NCBI GenBank assembly: GCA_017893485.1
Contig: CM030366.1
Coordinates: 100,700,953 to 100,764,952 of the forward strand
Source: Hemerocallis citrina
Lineage: Eukaryota; Streptophyta; Magnoliopsida; Asparagales; Asphodelaceae
Reading direction: 5' to 3'
Length of the DNA: 64,000 nucleotides
The first letter of the stretch is position 1, and every line of letters starts with the position of its first letter. The translations under genes were made by a program, and so were the position numbers. The notes beneath the pieces are model-generated. The model ran no database searches and was not told the origin of the DNA. It saw only the letters and a list, made by a program, of their open reading frames with translations. This document shows positions 10,350-21,490 of the stretch, piece after piece.

Positions 10350-10934
10350 CTATTCTATACTTTCTCCACAGTTGGTTTCAAATCTAATTTTACTATTTGG
10401 GATTAACAGATCATCATACGTAAAAACTTTTCCATCCATTTGTTGGGCTACTGCAGGTTTCGAGGCTTTTACTATGTATTGTTTTGGGATTATATCTTTA
10501 TTCATAATACAGTTTGTACACCCTGTATCGATTAATGCTAGACACTTTACTTCGTAGGCCATCATTCTTACCACATATCTAACTTTGAGTGCCCTTAGTC
10601 TATCTTTATTGCATATTTGAATTAGATCAATTTGATATGGATCTATTGTTGGCTCATTCTGGTCTACTACCATTTTTCCTTTTTCTAACCTTTCTTCTAT
10701 TGTTTCTACCTTTGTATAAAGGAGTTTCTGTGTATCTTCTAAATTTTCTATTCTTTTTCTTAGGATTTTTACTTCATCAGTATTTATTGTTGGTTTGGGT
10801 ATTGAATAACTAAGTGTAATATTGTAGTTCTTTTCTATGCATTTTATACAACCTTCTTGGTAACACTTGGAACATTTTGTTCTGTTCATCTTACTAGGGT
10901 ATCCTTTATAAAATAAACAGGGCATGCTATCCAT
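10350..10934 (-). pseudogene. Viral aspartic protease region
   Basis: ALIDTGCTNCIMN near residues 130-142 is a retroviral-type aspartic protease active site (DTG), preceded by a predicted beta strand. The N-terminus has paired cysteines (KCSKCYQEGCIKC, about residues 22-34) that may bind zinc, and a coiled-coil-like stretch follows. In the family the protease cleaves the coat/pol polyprotein. It sits between the CCHC block and RT. An in-frame stop separates it from the RT block, and the usual flap region is only partly covered. Confidence 0.75.
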
Positions 10935-11003
10935 ACCTGTTCGGGCCTGCCAGTTGTGTTTTTAGATTTCAAATAGGCTTGAGGTCGATAATGAAGGAGT
11001 TTT

Positions 11004-11330
11004 TTATCCCTTATTAGTGGATTCTATGTTCATCATATCTAAATCAGAGAAGTCTAATTCTGGTATACTGGGAAATGGTGCAAAATCTTCAATTAATTCA
11101 TTTGGTTGTTTATTGTCTTGCGTTTCATTTTCTTCATCAAAGTCTTCTATGGTGACGATCGAATTAATTGATTCAGAATCAGATACTATGTCGTCAATAT
11201 TTATTAAATCCTCATTTGTGCATTCTTTAAGTATGTTACTTTTATCATGTCTATTTATTCTTTTAGGACAAGTTCTACTCAAATGTTTTGGGCTACCACA
11301 TGTATAACATTCGAGTTTATTTTTATACAA
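11004..11330 (-). pseudogene. Viral coat protein C-terminus with CCHC zinc finger
   Basis: The ORF opens with a CX2CX4HX4C knuckle (CYTCGSPKHLSRTC) followed by a long acidic tail rich in Asp, Glu and Ser (DIVSDSESINSIVTIEDFDEENE). That pairing is typical of caulimovirid coat proteins, where the finger binds viral RNA and the acidic end is processed. It is followed on the minus strand by the protease block. Confidence 0.75.
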
Positions 11331-11349
11331 TCTATTTGGCTTAAATTTT

Positions 11350-12214
11350 CTAACATGTTTCTGAGGGTCTAAATATGGTTTTTGTCTGTTTGATTTTCTT
11401 AAAAAATATTTTTTTCTTCCTATATTTTGTGTTTTGTTTCGTGCGTCTGCTGTGTTCGTTATAAGTTCTAGTTCTCCTTTCTTCTATACTATATGTCTGA
11501 GGAGTGTATATTTCTTCACAAAACCCATAATCTGAGTTTTTTAATTGTTTCTGAATTTGTATTTCTGTACATTTGTCTTTTAATACATTAATAACATGTT
11601 GTATTCTTTGTTCTATTGACCATGGGTGACCTGGACCTGCTGTCATTACTTCTTGCCAATTTTTTCATTTTTCTGCTATTTCTATTCCTAGGGCTCCAGG
11701 AAGTTTTCTAAATAATTTGTCTCCTAAATCTTGGTTAAAAGCATTTCCTGAAATACAGGTATAATAAAAATAGTCATTAAGAAATTTCTTTATATACTTT
11801 CATTTGTATAAACTTAATTGTTCTAAAGTTCTGATAGCATCTTTTTTGTAATCCTAGTGCTCCCGTATTCGGGTCTTCTCCCGTGAATAAAGCTTGTATT
11901 TTGTTTACAAAATTATAGGGATTGGGGCCTAGCATTAGCAGTGTATTATAATCTTCTACATACGAAACTTTGTAGGCTTCCCATAATGCCCTAACGCTTT
12001 ATCCTAAAAATGTTTCTAAATACTTGTACATTTCTTCTGTTTCTAGATTTAAAGAGGTTCTATAATAATCTCCTATCAGTGTATATTTTCATACATCTAA
12101 AATGTTTGACCAAGCTTGTGGATCATGGGCGGCTAGGTTTAGAATATGAGCTTCTCCTTTAGTCTGAAATTTAATTGGTTGCTCTAAAGGTTGTCTCCTT
12201 CCTTTGGTTTTATA
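11350..12214 (-). pseudogene. Viral coat protein core, heavily interrupted
   Basis: Minus-strand text here reads as coat-protein core in pieces, with stops and frame changes every 30-100 codons. The block 11350-11646 is basic (RTRTYNEHSRRTKQNTKYRKKK), matching the basic segment just before the CCHC finger in caulimovirid coat proteins. The identification rests on position between the acidic N-terminal blocks and the CCHC finger and on this basic segment. Confidence 0.55.
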
Positions 12215-12776
12215 TTAGTTTTCTGGTTCTTTGTAGTCGTCTACTCTTGTCCTGGGGGTATTGCCACTTCTATAACCACTATAGCTGATTACAACTCCTG
12301 ATGTGTTATGTATTGGTGTTCCTCGATAGGGGGAAGTAACTTCAGATTCTTCTACTAGATCCTTTTGGTATGATACCTCTGAGATTTGTGTTTCATTATC
12401 TATTTCTTCTTGTATTATTTCGTCCTGTAGGATTCCGATTCTGATATTTTGTTCTATATCATAGTATAAATATTCATGTTCTTTTATAGAACCATTCATA
12501 TAATGCATATATATCTTCTAGTTCTAACAATTCTTTAGGTGATAACCTTCCGAGACTTAATTCTGTAGGATAGAGAATCCTATCAATTTCTGATACTAAT
12601 GTTTCAAGGCAATCGATATGCACTAGATCAGATTCTATGTCCATTTCAAATTCTTGTATGTTCCTGTGGACTTGTGGAACATAATCGGTAAAACGTATGC
12701 TAGTTTTGCTTTTCTCTTGATAAACTAATGCCTCTTGAGGTACAAGAGTTTTTACTGGGTTTATGAAGTTATCCAA
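12215..12776 (-). pseudogene. Viral movement/coat junction region, two overlapping acidic blocks
   Basis: Two minus-strand open blocks (12474-12776 and 12215-12508) in different frames overlap by 35 bp. Both are acidic, with leucine-rich and glutamate-rich parts (LSPKELLELEDIYALYEW; ILQDEIIQEEIDNETQ). This fits the acidic N-terminal coat-protein region of caulimovirids, but I do not recognise a specific domain. They probably formed one frame before a single-base indel near 12490. Confidence 0.45.
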
Positions 12777-12779
12777 ATT

Positions 12780-13569
12780 CCATTCTAATCCTGCTAGCCT
12801 TTGAGAATCATACGTTAATGGTTTTACTATTTTTATTCCTTTGCTGCTTAATAAATCAACTATTTCTTTTACGTTTACTCAATATTTTACCTTCGAATTG
12901 GTTGTAGTTCGTCCTAAGAATTCTATGTGTACTAAAAAGTTATTTTCATTGTGGACTTCTTCATATCCTTTTGTCTGAATTCCAATATGGATATATCTTG
13001 TAAAATCTTGAAGAGTCATCATAAAGTCTAGGTTACATTAAAATTCCTGAATTGCTATTCATATAAACTTCTATACTGGCTATCATACCTCTAGCAATAT
13101 CATTCCATCTATTATCATATAAGGTGATTAAAGTTTTGCAGCCTATGTTTTTTCTCATAAGTCCTTTAATACCTATGACTATTAAACCTAAATGCATTAA
13201 TTTATATCGTGAGGTTCTGAGCTCATGTCCTGCTTCCTGGCTTACTAAAGGTAGACTACATGTTTGGTTTCCTAGACAACTTAGTGCTTGTTCTCGGTTA
13301 TGTCTGAAAAATTCTGGTCTGAATTCAAAACGTTCGGTCTGGTAAAGAATTTTTGGGTTTAGGATATTGAGTTCTTCCTTTTGGAATCTTTCATAGTCTT
13401 GTTCAAGATCTATAAGTTCTCCGAGTTGGATATCATGATTACTTGACCTTCTGGAAAGTAGTCTATTGATAAGTGGTCTTGTCCTACTTGTAGATCCTTG
13501 GTCTGGCCTGATTGTTTTAGAGGATCCTGCGTATGATTGAATTTCTGTCAATGGCCTACTCGTACTCAT
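12780..13569 (-). pseudogene. Viral movement protein (30K-type)
   Basis: The main open block is 13033-13569 (178 residues). It carries YKLMHLGLIVIGIKGLMRKNIGCKTLITLYDNRW, read here in overlapping short pieces (LGLIVIGIKGLMRKN; GCKTLITLYDNRW). This resembles the core of pararetrovirus movement proteins that line plasmodesmata. More core-like text follows at 12980-13030 in another frame, so the gene has at least one frame break. Its ATG overlaps the stop of the preceding ORF as ATGA (13566-13569), a translational coupling arrangement. Confidence 0.65.
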
Positions 13570-13943
13570 GGTTTTGGTAGTTGTTTCTTTTCTAATGGTC
13601 TAGTTGGGAAAGTAAATATTACCGGTTTCCTTGTAACTTGTTCTTTTCCTGTTGGTTCTAGCTTTACTGATCCTAGTTTGTCAGTTATCTTGCTAAAATT
13701 ATCCTGGAAATTTGATATTTCTAATTTCTGTAATTTTTTCTCAACTTCTTCTATCTGGTTTGCTAGTTTTTGTTCTGTTTCTTCAATTCTTTCGTGGATT
13801 TTAAGGATAAGTCTAATAATAGTATTATTTTGTTTAATAATAGTTTTGTCTGAGATTGATTCTGCGTTATAAACACTATAACCTTCAGGGCCAATTTGAA
13901 AAGTCTTCGTATAATCTGAAGCTTCTAAATAGGCCTTTTGCAT
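13566..13943 (-). pseudogene. Viral small coiled-coil ORF
   Basis: This 125-residue ORF starts MQKAYLEASDYTK and contains a long heptad-like stretch, KIHERIEETEQKLANQIEEV, near residues 50-69. It ends in a Pro/Lys tail. Small coiled-coil proteins precede the movement protein in several caulimovirid genera (virion-associated or insect-transmission types). It is intact in length, but function is assigned only by position and coiled coil. Confidence 0.55.
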
Positions 13944-14007
13944 TAATTAAGAACAATCCTTTTTATTTCTTTTAATTCTAATTTATTATTTATGACAACG
14001 TCGTGTA

Positions 14008-14368
14008 CTAGTTTATTGTCTCTATGATTCTGGGATTCTCTTCACTTCGTGTAGAATGATGAAACCTTGAATTGTTCTGATCTTTTATGAAATCTAGTTT
14101 ACTAGAAATATCTTTTAAAATCTGGTTTTTCTCCCTTAGGGTCGAAAGTAGGCTATCTCTAAATTTTAGTTCTTCGCTTTCTCTGGCGTCTAGGTTTCGT
14201 TTTAAATTTATAACTAAATCTAATAGTGTATTCTGAATTGGATCTTTGTTATGGAATAAATGCTTTACTTCGTCTGGTTTTTCAAAATTACAACTAAGTA
14301 TCTGTTTTTCTGAAGTAGTAACTAACCTAGGGTGGAAACAAGAGTCTAATTCTAAGGAATCTATGATA
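14008..14368 (-). pseudogene. Open frame without ATG next to the viral primer site
   Basis: Reading the minus strand directly after the primer-binding site gives about 120 codons without a stop, ending TAG at 14008-14010. The translation is Leu/Lys/Glu-rich and looks helical. There is no ATG near the start. Some pararetroviruses start their first ORF at a non-AUG codon after ribosome shunting, so this may be such an ORF, or the ATG may have been lost. The call rests on the length and the position immediately 3' of the leader. Confidence 0.45.
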
Positions 14369-14370
14369 TG

Positions 14371-14382
14371 GCTGTGATACCA
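14371..14382 (-). promoter_or_regulatory. Viral tRNA-Met primer-binding site
   Basis: The minus strand reads TGGTATCACAGC, one mismatch from the standard TGGTATCAGAGC complementary to the 3' end of initiator tRNA-Met. It abuts the end of the terminal repeat, where minus-strand synthesis begins. Confidence 0.8.
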
Positions 14383-14784
14383 AAAAGAGGGGGGTGTGGT
14401 ATAAAATGAGGGGGGTGAAGGTGAAAGTTATGAAGTGAAGGTGGTGGTTATAATTGAATTACGACTTATGAATTTTAAACTTATCCCTACCGGGTACTCC
14501 CTCTCTAAATTATGTATTTCTATGTCCCCGTGTTACTGTAGCTACAGTAAAAAATTTTATTTTATTTTATTTTATTTTATTTTACTTTATTTTATTTTTT
14601 AAGATATATCACGGCAAGGTAGACCTCCTGTTTAACTTTTCAGCTAAACCCAATTTTCCCTTATGGCATACTCACAGCCTTTCGTCTAGAGGTGGCTTTC
14701 TTTGCCTGCAGGGTCACTCCTGGTTATAAGACCTACCTATGCGATTATGATATACCCAGAATAAAGGATAAGAGAAGTTTATGT
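14379..14784 (-). repeat. Viral terminal repeat, proximal copy
   Basis: This matches 2791-3172 with an ATTTT-repeat expansion at about 14553-14600. On the minus strand it is the leader end preceding the primer site. The difference in expansion and scattered substitutions indicate independent decay since insertion. Confidence 0.8.
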
Positions 14785-15354
14785 AGGAAAAAAAAAAAAA
14801 AAAGAGGAGGAAGAAATAATGAAATAATATGCATGAAAGTCTATGATTCTGATAAGTATTTTGTTTGAAAGCTAACAAACTACATGGTCATTACCTAAGA
14901 ACAGTTGTGATGATGTCTGATTATCAATGGATTGTTATTATTTAAGATTAAGAAGCATATGATGAGGTTTATTTCCAACAAATTAAATGTTTGTGTGAAA
15001 AATACACATATTGCATATTTAAGTCAGTTTATATGACCGACTTCAAACCTATTTGAATGATCTCTAATGCTATAATGTGAGAATTGGAGTTGTGTAATTT
15101 ATAGACAAACTGTAATTTGTAGACAACCAACTATTTAATCTCAACTATTCATTTTTGAGTGAGTTATTTTAACCATTCATTTACTAAATTGTTTTTAGTT
15201 AGCATAATACCCTCAAATTCAATTTTATTTATGACATAATTATTTACAAATTGTCACTCATATAAAATAAAAGTTAGTGTCACTAGAGGTAATTTATATA
15301 AGAGTTTGAGATGGATAAAGAAATATCTTAGAGGGTAGACCAGATCGTAGTCTA
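14785..15354. other. AT-rich spacer, no gene seen
   Basis: An A-run at 14787-14804 is followed by AT-rich sequence with no ORF of note. A segment at 15080-15260 contains a repeated GTAATTTATAGACAAACT-like phrase. I see no terminal repeats that define an element. Confidence 0.6.
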
Positions 15355-15960
15355 TCTATATAATAATAAATTACAAAGAAAGCCATCAAGTGGCTCTCAT
15401 TCAATCTTCCCTAAAACCAATGGCCTAGATTGATTCTTACAAAACATATTTTTCTGCCCAAAATTTCAAACCACAAAATTAAATTCCCCCCCCCCCCCCC
15501 CCCCCCAAAACTAAAAAACTCATTACTTTATTACTATCTCTCTCTTCTCTCTTCAATTTTTCATGTATTTCTCTCTCTCTCTCTCTCCCCCTCTCTCCCA
15601 TTCTTTCTTTATTTACTTAAAAACTTACAGATATAGATTTTAAGATTTCAGGTTTGTAAAATTTTAAGAATTTTTATGTTTTTTTATTGCACATGTTATA
15701 TTGAAAATAGCATATATCTCTTCAACAGTTAAATTTCATCATTTTCCATCCTTAAAATTCTAAGAAGTTGGATTTTACACCCCAATTTGTACTTATTTTC
15801 AACATATACTAATAGAAACATAGACTTTTATTTACAACTAATTATTGTCATACTATTCAAACTTGAACTACATAATTGTTGTTTCACTGTTTACAGGGTT
15901 TTTCGAGTATTGTATTGTTTCGAAAACGTTCCGTAGGTATGTGCCCACGGACAAATCTAG
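15355..15960 (+). mobile_element. Non-autonomous Helitron, 606 bp
   Basis: The element begins TCTATATAATAATAAATTA after a host A and ends in CTAG (15957-15960) before a host T, the A|T insertion rule of Helitrons. Near the 3' end is a stem-loop (ACGTTCCGTAGGTATGT, imperfect here). The paralogous end at 23937-23964 has the perfect stem ACGTGCCGTAGGCACGT followed by CTAG. There is no coding capacity. A C-run of 21 bases (15486-15506) and CT-microsatellites lie inside. Confidence 0.75.
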
Positions 15961-16156
15961 TATTTTAAAAAATTAGAAAGTGCTTCACATATGCAAATTT
16001 TAAGTAAATATAAATATGAATGTCCGCACTTTCCTTTTCATATAACTTTTTTAAAATATAATTAAAAAATACTATAAAAATAAGTTGAACTCACGAAATG
16101 ATGGGTTGCAGCATCAAGCAAAATCCTCAAGGTCAAAAGAAAGTGCAAACTTGGTA
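15961..16156. other. AT-rich sequence, first unit of the 350-390 bp repeat
   Basis: This contains the CGAAATGATGGGTTGCAGC landmark at about 16096, the first of four occurrences in the tandem repeat that resumes at 19983. Confidence 0.6.
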
Positions 16157-16164
16157 TTTTTAAC
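16157..16164. repeat. Target site duplication TTTTTAAC (left) of hAT element
   Basis: The same octamer is at 19975-19982. The unoccupied site with one octamer is present in the second duplication copy near 24165. Eight bp is the hAT target size. Confidence 0.9.
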
Positions 16165-16370
16165 TAGGGGTGGCGAACGGATCGACCGGGCTGGTCCGGG
16201 CCCAACCCGTGCGGGTTGGCACGCTTGAATAGGCGGACCGGGCCGGGTTGGCGTCTTATACGAGCCGGGCCGGGCCGGGTCAACTCCTTATTTAGGTGGC
16301 CCGCCCAACCGGTGAACCCTTTAGGGCTCAACCCGGGTTGGGCCAGGTCGACCCGCGGGTTGGCCCGTTT

Positions 16371-16425
<55 letters not shown>

Positions 16426-16527
16426 TAGCTTAAATTGAACTAATAATAATAATAATTTTACAAATGATGTATACAATTATACAAACAACCATATTTTTGT
16501 TTGATGAATATTACATTTCTTAAAAAA

Positions 16528-16730
16528 TTATAATACTAAGTAAGTAATACTACTAATAAGTAATAATACTACAATTCTTCAAATATCCCCAAATGATGTT
16601 TAATTATAATACTAAGTACGTAATTCAGTAATAATACTAATAAGTAATAATACTACAATTCTTCAAATTGAATCAAATATCCCCAAATGATGTTTAATTA
16701 TAATACTAAGTAAGTAATAATACTAATAAA
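16528..16730. repeat. About 100-bp AT-rich tandem repeat in hAT element
   Basis: The phrase ATCCCCAAATGATGTTTAAT occurs at about 16585 and 16677, each with TAATACTAAGTA-type flanks. It lies in the 3' flank of the transposase gene. Confidence 0.6.
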
Positions 16731-16942
16731 CAAAAAAAAATCGTAATAATAATAATAAGATTGAAAGAGTGAAATTGACAACAAATTTTGAAATTTTATT
16801 CATATGAATTTAAGTTATACAATTTGAACAATTTATAACGAAATGAAGAATTTAATTCACAAATAAGTTTTATACAATAACATATTTTTTATGTACAATT
16901 TTAATTGACTACAATTTTTTTAATTTAACATAAGAAGAAAAG

Positions 16943-19087
16943 CTATTGTTGTTGTTGTTGTTGTTGTTGTTCTTCGGGCGAGTTGCTCCCACTTGTGGAA
17001 CTAGATAGTGCTTTCCCTTGCGTCCTATCTTCAGCCTTCAGCCAGTCTTCTGTGCAAACGAGCATCTCCAACACCTCGGGCTTCAACCGATTTCTGTAAT
17101 CAGATAGAACCCTACCACTTGTAGAAAATGCACTCTCAGAAGTAACTGTAGAGACAGGAGGAGTTAGCAAATCTTTAGCCATAATAGACAGAATACTAAA
17201 AGTGTGTTCATATTCTTTCCACCATTGTAAAATATCTAGTGGGGAAAGAGTAGGCTCGGTATCCTGTTAGTTATACCAATTTAATTCATTTGGTTGATTA
17301 GTCTTAGGTTTTGTAGATTGAATTTGTTCAAGTAGACTAAATGTTCTATCACCAATTCTACTTTTACCCTTACCTTTAGAACTACCAGAAGAAGAACCAA
17401 CTACAGAAGTTGTACTACTAGAAGCAAAACGTCTATCATAATAATCATACAAGTTATTTAACGTAGATTCAAACTGAACTAAAAAAGTACTGCAATCAGT
17501 TGTTAATTCTACATTGTTCTCTAAATATCCAAAAAACATTTCTATCAAATTCTTCGTACCTTCTAATTTGATACGAGGATGCATAACAGTAGCAACACAA
17601 ATCAACATAGGAGGAGGAAAATAATATTTCAAAAATTTTTGAAATGCAGGTAGTACAATGTCCTTAATATAGGGATCATTTAACATTTCGTTAAATATTT
17701 GCACCATACTAACTAATTCAATGAAAATGCTACTAGAAGTAGATTCATATGTTTTTGAAAACTTTAAAGTTGTGGTTTTAAAAGGTTCTAAAAATTTCAA
17801 TAAAGATTCGGCAAAAAACCAATCGGTGGGAGTCATTTCAAAATTGTGCATATTTTTTGCGATACAAAAATCATTTACAACTGCTTTATATTCGGTGACA
17901 ACATTTAGTAAATCAAATGTAGAATTCCATCGGTGTCTAACATCCTTTGGAAATTTTCTAAAAGGAACATTTCTAACCCTACACCAAGCTTTCCATTCTT
18001 GTAAAATGCTTGGACTTAATGCAATGAAATGTACACAATTTCTAATTTTATGTATGTATGGATCAGCTATTTTTAATGCATCTTGAACACATAAATTTAT
18101 AATATGACATGCACATCTAACATGAAAAATATTATCAGATGGAGGGTTTAATACAGATTTTAAAGTAGTAATTGCTACATTGTTGTTAGATGCATTATCG
18201 AAACTAATAGCCATAATTTTATCACGAATATGAAAAACATCACAAATTTCTACAATACGGTTTGCTATTTCAGCGCCACTATGGGGATACGGCAACGACG
18301 CAAGTGATATGATTCTTTTATGAAGAATCCAATCATTGTCGATCCAATGACAGGTTATTCCCATCGTTGGAATATTGTTGACACCCGTCCAACAATCCGA
18401 AGTTAAACTAACCTTACAAGTTAAACTCCATAAAATTGCAATCAAAGCGTCCTTCATTTTTATGTACACTTTAAAACAATCCGATTTGTAAGTATTTCTC
18501 GGAATTCTTTTAAAATGAGGGTTTAAGGCCGTTTGATTAAAATTTTCCAAGTTCCTATTCTCGGGATAGGAAAATGGCAACTCTTCCTTAATGACTAATC
18601 GGGCAATTTCCCGACGAACAAGTTCGGGATCATAAGGGTGGCTATCTACTTGACCGGTCCTAGGGTTAATTTTTTGTTGGCCTTGTATTTGATCAAAAAA
18701 TTCTTTATGATTATGTTGTATGTGCCTACTAATTGTACCGGTGCCGTCACCCCTCTTGAATTTGTATGTTTTACTACATGTTTTACACACTTTCAAACCT
18801 ACATCCGAAATATGTTCGTCCGGGATATACTTATAAAACTTGTGCCAATCGCTAGTTTCTCCTCTACTTTTCCTACTACTACGGGGTTGTGTGGTTTCGG
18901 GTTGTTGTTGTTGTTCTTCTTCTTCTAATTGAATGACACCTACAACATCCATGTCGTGTGTACCCCATTGTTCCATAGTAGGATCAATGTAATCTTGGGC
19001 GGGCTCACTAATTGGGACAATTGGTGGCCTACGTGAAGAGGAGGAGGAATCTTGTCCGCTACGACCGCTACCGCGTGATCTAGACAT
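16943..19087 (-). pseudogene. hAT transposase, one in-frame stop
   Basis: The gene runs from ATG at 19087 to a stop at 16943 in one frame, about 714 codons, broken only by TAA at 17267-17269. Residues 80-130 form a BED-type zinc finger (CKTCSKTYKF, then SRHIQHNH). The catalytic region includes SLTSDCWTGVNN and ISFDNASNNN, hAT acidic motifs, and RCACHIINLCVQ. After the stop comes the dimerisation domain (TSESAFSTSGRVLSDYRNR, then EDWLK). The N-terminus has a Ser/Arg and Gln-rich low-complexity part, and the C-terminus ends in a poly-Gln run. Length and domain order fit autonomous plant hAT transposases. The stop makes this copy probably inactive unless read through. Confidence 0.88.
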
Positions 19088-19974
19088 AATGTGGTAATGC
19101 GCTCAAATATGTAAAAAAAAGTCTACAATGCAGGAGCGGACCGAGCGGTGAATTATACAAAAAAATCTAAAAAACAAGAGGGTTGAGATAGAGAAGTTCA
19201 AAAAACAAACAATAATTTTAACTACAACGCAAAAAAAAATTTAACAAGAGAGGTAGAGAAATTTTGATACCGTTCACCGAAGAATACGCGTATGTAAAAA
19301 AAACCGTGAAAATAAGAATATAATAGAAAAGATGGAGGAGCGCTTTGCCGATTCCGCAATTGAAGAGTTGAGAAGAGGTTGAAGTAAATTTGACGAGGGT
19401 TGAAGAGAGTTAAAGACGTTGAATTTTGTTTCTGATACGACTGAAATTTGATCGTGTATATGCCTCCTTGTACAATTATTTGATAAATACTACAATTGTT
19501 CAAAAATTTCTTTAAAATGATGTATAATAGTAGAGAGAGTAAGAGAGTGAGGTGTAATTTTTTTTGAGATTTTTAGGGGATATTTATAGGTTAATAAGGG
19601 GGGAAAAAAATAGACGTTCGGTTGTGTGCAACGGTTCTAAGAGCCGTTTGTTCACTTGTTGCCAACGGCCAGCGAAAGCCCGGATTCGAACTGCGGGTTT
19701 CGACCCGTTCGACCCGCGGGTCGAACGGTCGGCCCGTCACGGGTCGAACGGATCGAAACCCGCGAGTCGACCCGCAGGTTAACGGGTCCAATTCGCGGTT
19801 TAAACGGGTTCGTGGGCCGGGTTTCGCGAATTCGATTCGCGTAAATTGCGATCCGGGTCGACCTGGTAATGTTCAACGGGTTCGACCCGAACCCGTGAAG
19901 CTCTTAAGCGGACCGGGTTCGTGGGCCGGGTCGCGGGTGGGTCGCCGGTTGACCCGGCCCAGTTGCCACCCCTA

Positions 19975-19982
19975 TTTTTAAC
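19975..19982. repeat. Target site duplication TTTTTAAC (right) of hAT element
   Basis: This is the partner of 16157-16164. Confidence 0.9.
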
Positions 19983-21240
19983 TCTTTTTTAAAATTTTCC
20001 TTAAAATGTTACAAGTGATAGGAACTTCTCTTTATCTATTATTCCAACATTTTTAGTGTATGAGGTACACCTTAGTGGTGATCTTTTTATATTTTTTTGA
20101 TGAAAAGAAGGTCAAAAAAATATTTTTGATGAGTTGGTGATTTTTTATTCCAACATTTTTAGTATATGAGGTACACCTTAGTGGTGATCTTTTTAATATA
20201 TTTTTGATTGAAAGCAAGGACAAAAAATATTTTTGATGAAAAGCAAGGTGAAAAAATATTTTTTCAAATGTAATTAAAAAATAATATAAAAATAAGTTGA
20301 ACTCACGAAATGATGCCTTGCAACATCAAGCCAAATCCTCAAGGTCAAAAGGAAGTGCTAACTTAGTATTTTTAACTCTTTTTTTTTTTTAAATTTTCCT
20401 TAAAATGTTACATGTGATAGAAACTTCTCTTTATCTATTATTCTAACATTTTTAGTGTATGAGGTACACCTTTGTGGTGATTTTTTAAAATTATTTTTGA
20501 TGAAAAGCAAGGTCAAAAAATATTTTTGATGAGATGGTGATTCTTTTATTCCAACATTTTTAGTATATGAGGTACACCTTAGTGGTGATCTGTTTAAAAT
20601 ATTTTTGATAAAAAGCAAGGTCAAAAAATATTTTTTAAAATATAATTAAAAGATAATATAAAAATAAGTTGATCTCACGAAATGATGGTTGCAGCATCAA
20701 GCCAAATCCTCAAGGTCAAAAGGAAGTGCAAACTTGGTATTTTTAACTCTTTTTTTAAAGTTTTCCTTAAAATGTTACGTGCCATTGAAACTTCTCTTTA
20801 TCTGTTATTCCAACATTTTTAGTATATGAGGTACACTGATCATTTAAAATTATTTTTGATGAAAAGCAAGGTCCAAAAGTATTTTTGATGAGTTGGTGAT
20901 CTTTTTATTCCAACATTTTTAGTATATGCACCTGAGTGGGTAATCTTTTTAAAATATTTTTGATGAAAAGCAAGGTCAAAAAATATTTTTTTAAATATAA
21001 TTAAAAAATCATATAAAAGTAAGTTGACGAAATGATGGGTTGCAGCATCAAGCCAATTCCTCAAGGTCAAAAGGAAGAGCAAACTTGGTATATTTAATTC
21101 TTTATTTAAATTTTTCCGTAAAATGTTACATGTGATAGAAACTACTCTTTAGCTATTATTCCAACATTTTAGTATATGAGGTACACTTAGTGGTGATCTT
21201 TTGAATTATTTTTGATGAAAAGCAAGGTCAATTTTTTTTT
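19983..21240. repeat. 350-390 bp tandem repeats
   Basis: The landmark CGAAATGATG(G/C) recurs at about 20308, 20677 and 21029, after one at 16096 before the hAT element. Inside each unit, shorter phrases recur two or three times: ATTCCAACATTTTTAGT, GAGGTACACCTTAGTGGTG and GATGAAAAGCAAGGTCAAA. Small ORFs here are accidental translations. The same arrangement is at 24040-25430. Confidence 0.8.
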
Positions 21241-21490
21241 GGATGAAACAGAGATTCGCGCTTGCTCTTCGACTCTTCGTGACATAGTACAGGGGGAAGA
21301 AAAGATATCCTTTAGGTCAATTTCCTTTAATTTAGAGTTTCTTTCTGCTAGAGGTACGTCTTGTGACATTTAGAGATATGAAGATGAAAAAAGAGAACAA
21401 AAGAGTGAAGGACTACCATTTGAGTTATACTCAACTTTAATTTTTTACTATTGTAGATTCATTTATATGAATGTTGTGAAATTATTGACA

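Larger units (their letters stand above)
2791..14784 (-). mobile_element. Endogenous pararetrovirus (Caulimoviridae-like), decayed, about 1.05 genome lengths
   Basis: On the minus strand this region carries, in order, a tRNA-Met primer site, small ORFs, a movement-protein-like ORF, a coat-protein region with CCHC finger, aspartic protease, reverse transcriptase, RNase H and a viroplasmin-like ORF, then a promoter and leader. That content and the circular-genome end structure fit plant pararetroviruses. LTR retrotransposons lack the movement protein and viroplasmin. The ends share a direct repeat (2791-3172 and 14379-14784). Removing the solo LTR inserted at 5340-8195 with its 5-bp duplication, the distance between equal points in the two repeats is about 8.73 kb, a plausible genome size for the family. 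All ORFs are broken. Genus is not assigned. Confidence 0.88.
16165..19974 (-). mobile_element. hAT-superfamily DNA transposon, 3810 bp, near-intact
   Basis: Terminal inverted repeats begin TAGGGGTGGCGAAC at the left and read TAGGGGTGGCAACT inward from the right, typical of plant hAT elements. The 8-bp duplication TTTTTAAC flanks both ends. GC-rich subterminal zones (16180-16370 and 19680-19960) are full of GGGTCGACC-like repeats, expected transposase binding regions. One minus-strand transposase gene (16943-19087) spans the centre with a single premature stop. A (TA)n microsatellite lies at 16374-16422 and an approximately 100-bp AT-rich repeat at 16528-16730. Confidence 0.92.

Noticed and set aside
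15430..15636. Pro/Leu-rich 68-residue ORF
   Set aside because: Created by a 21-base C-run and CT microsatellites within a non-autonomous Helitron.
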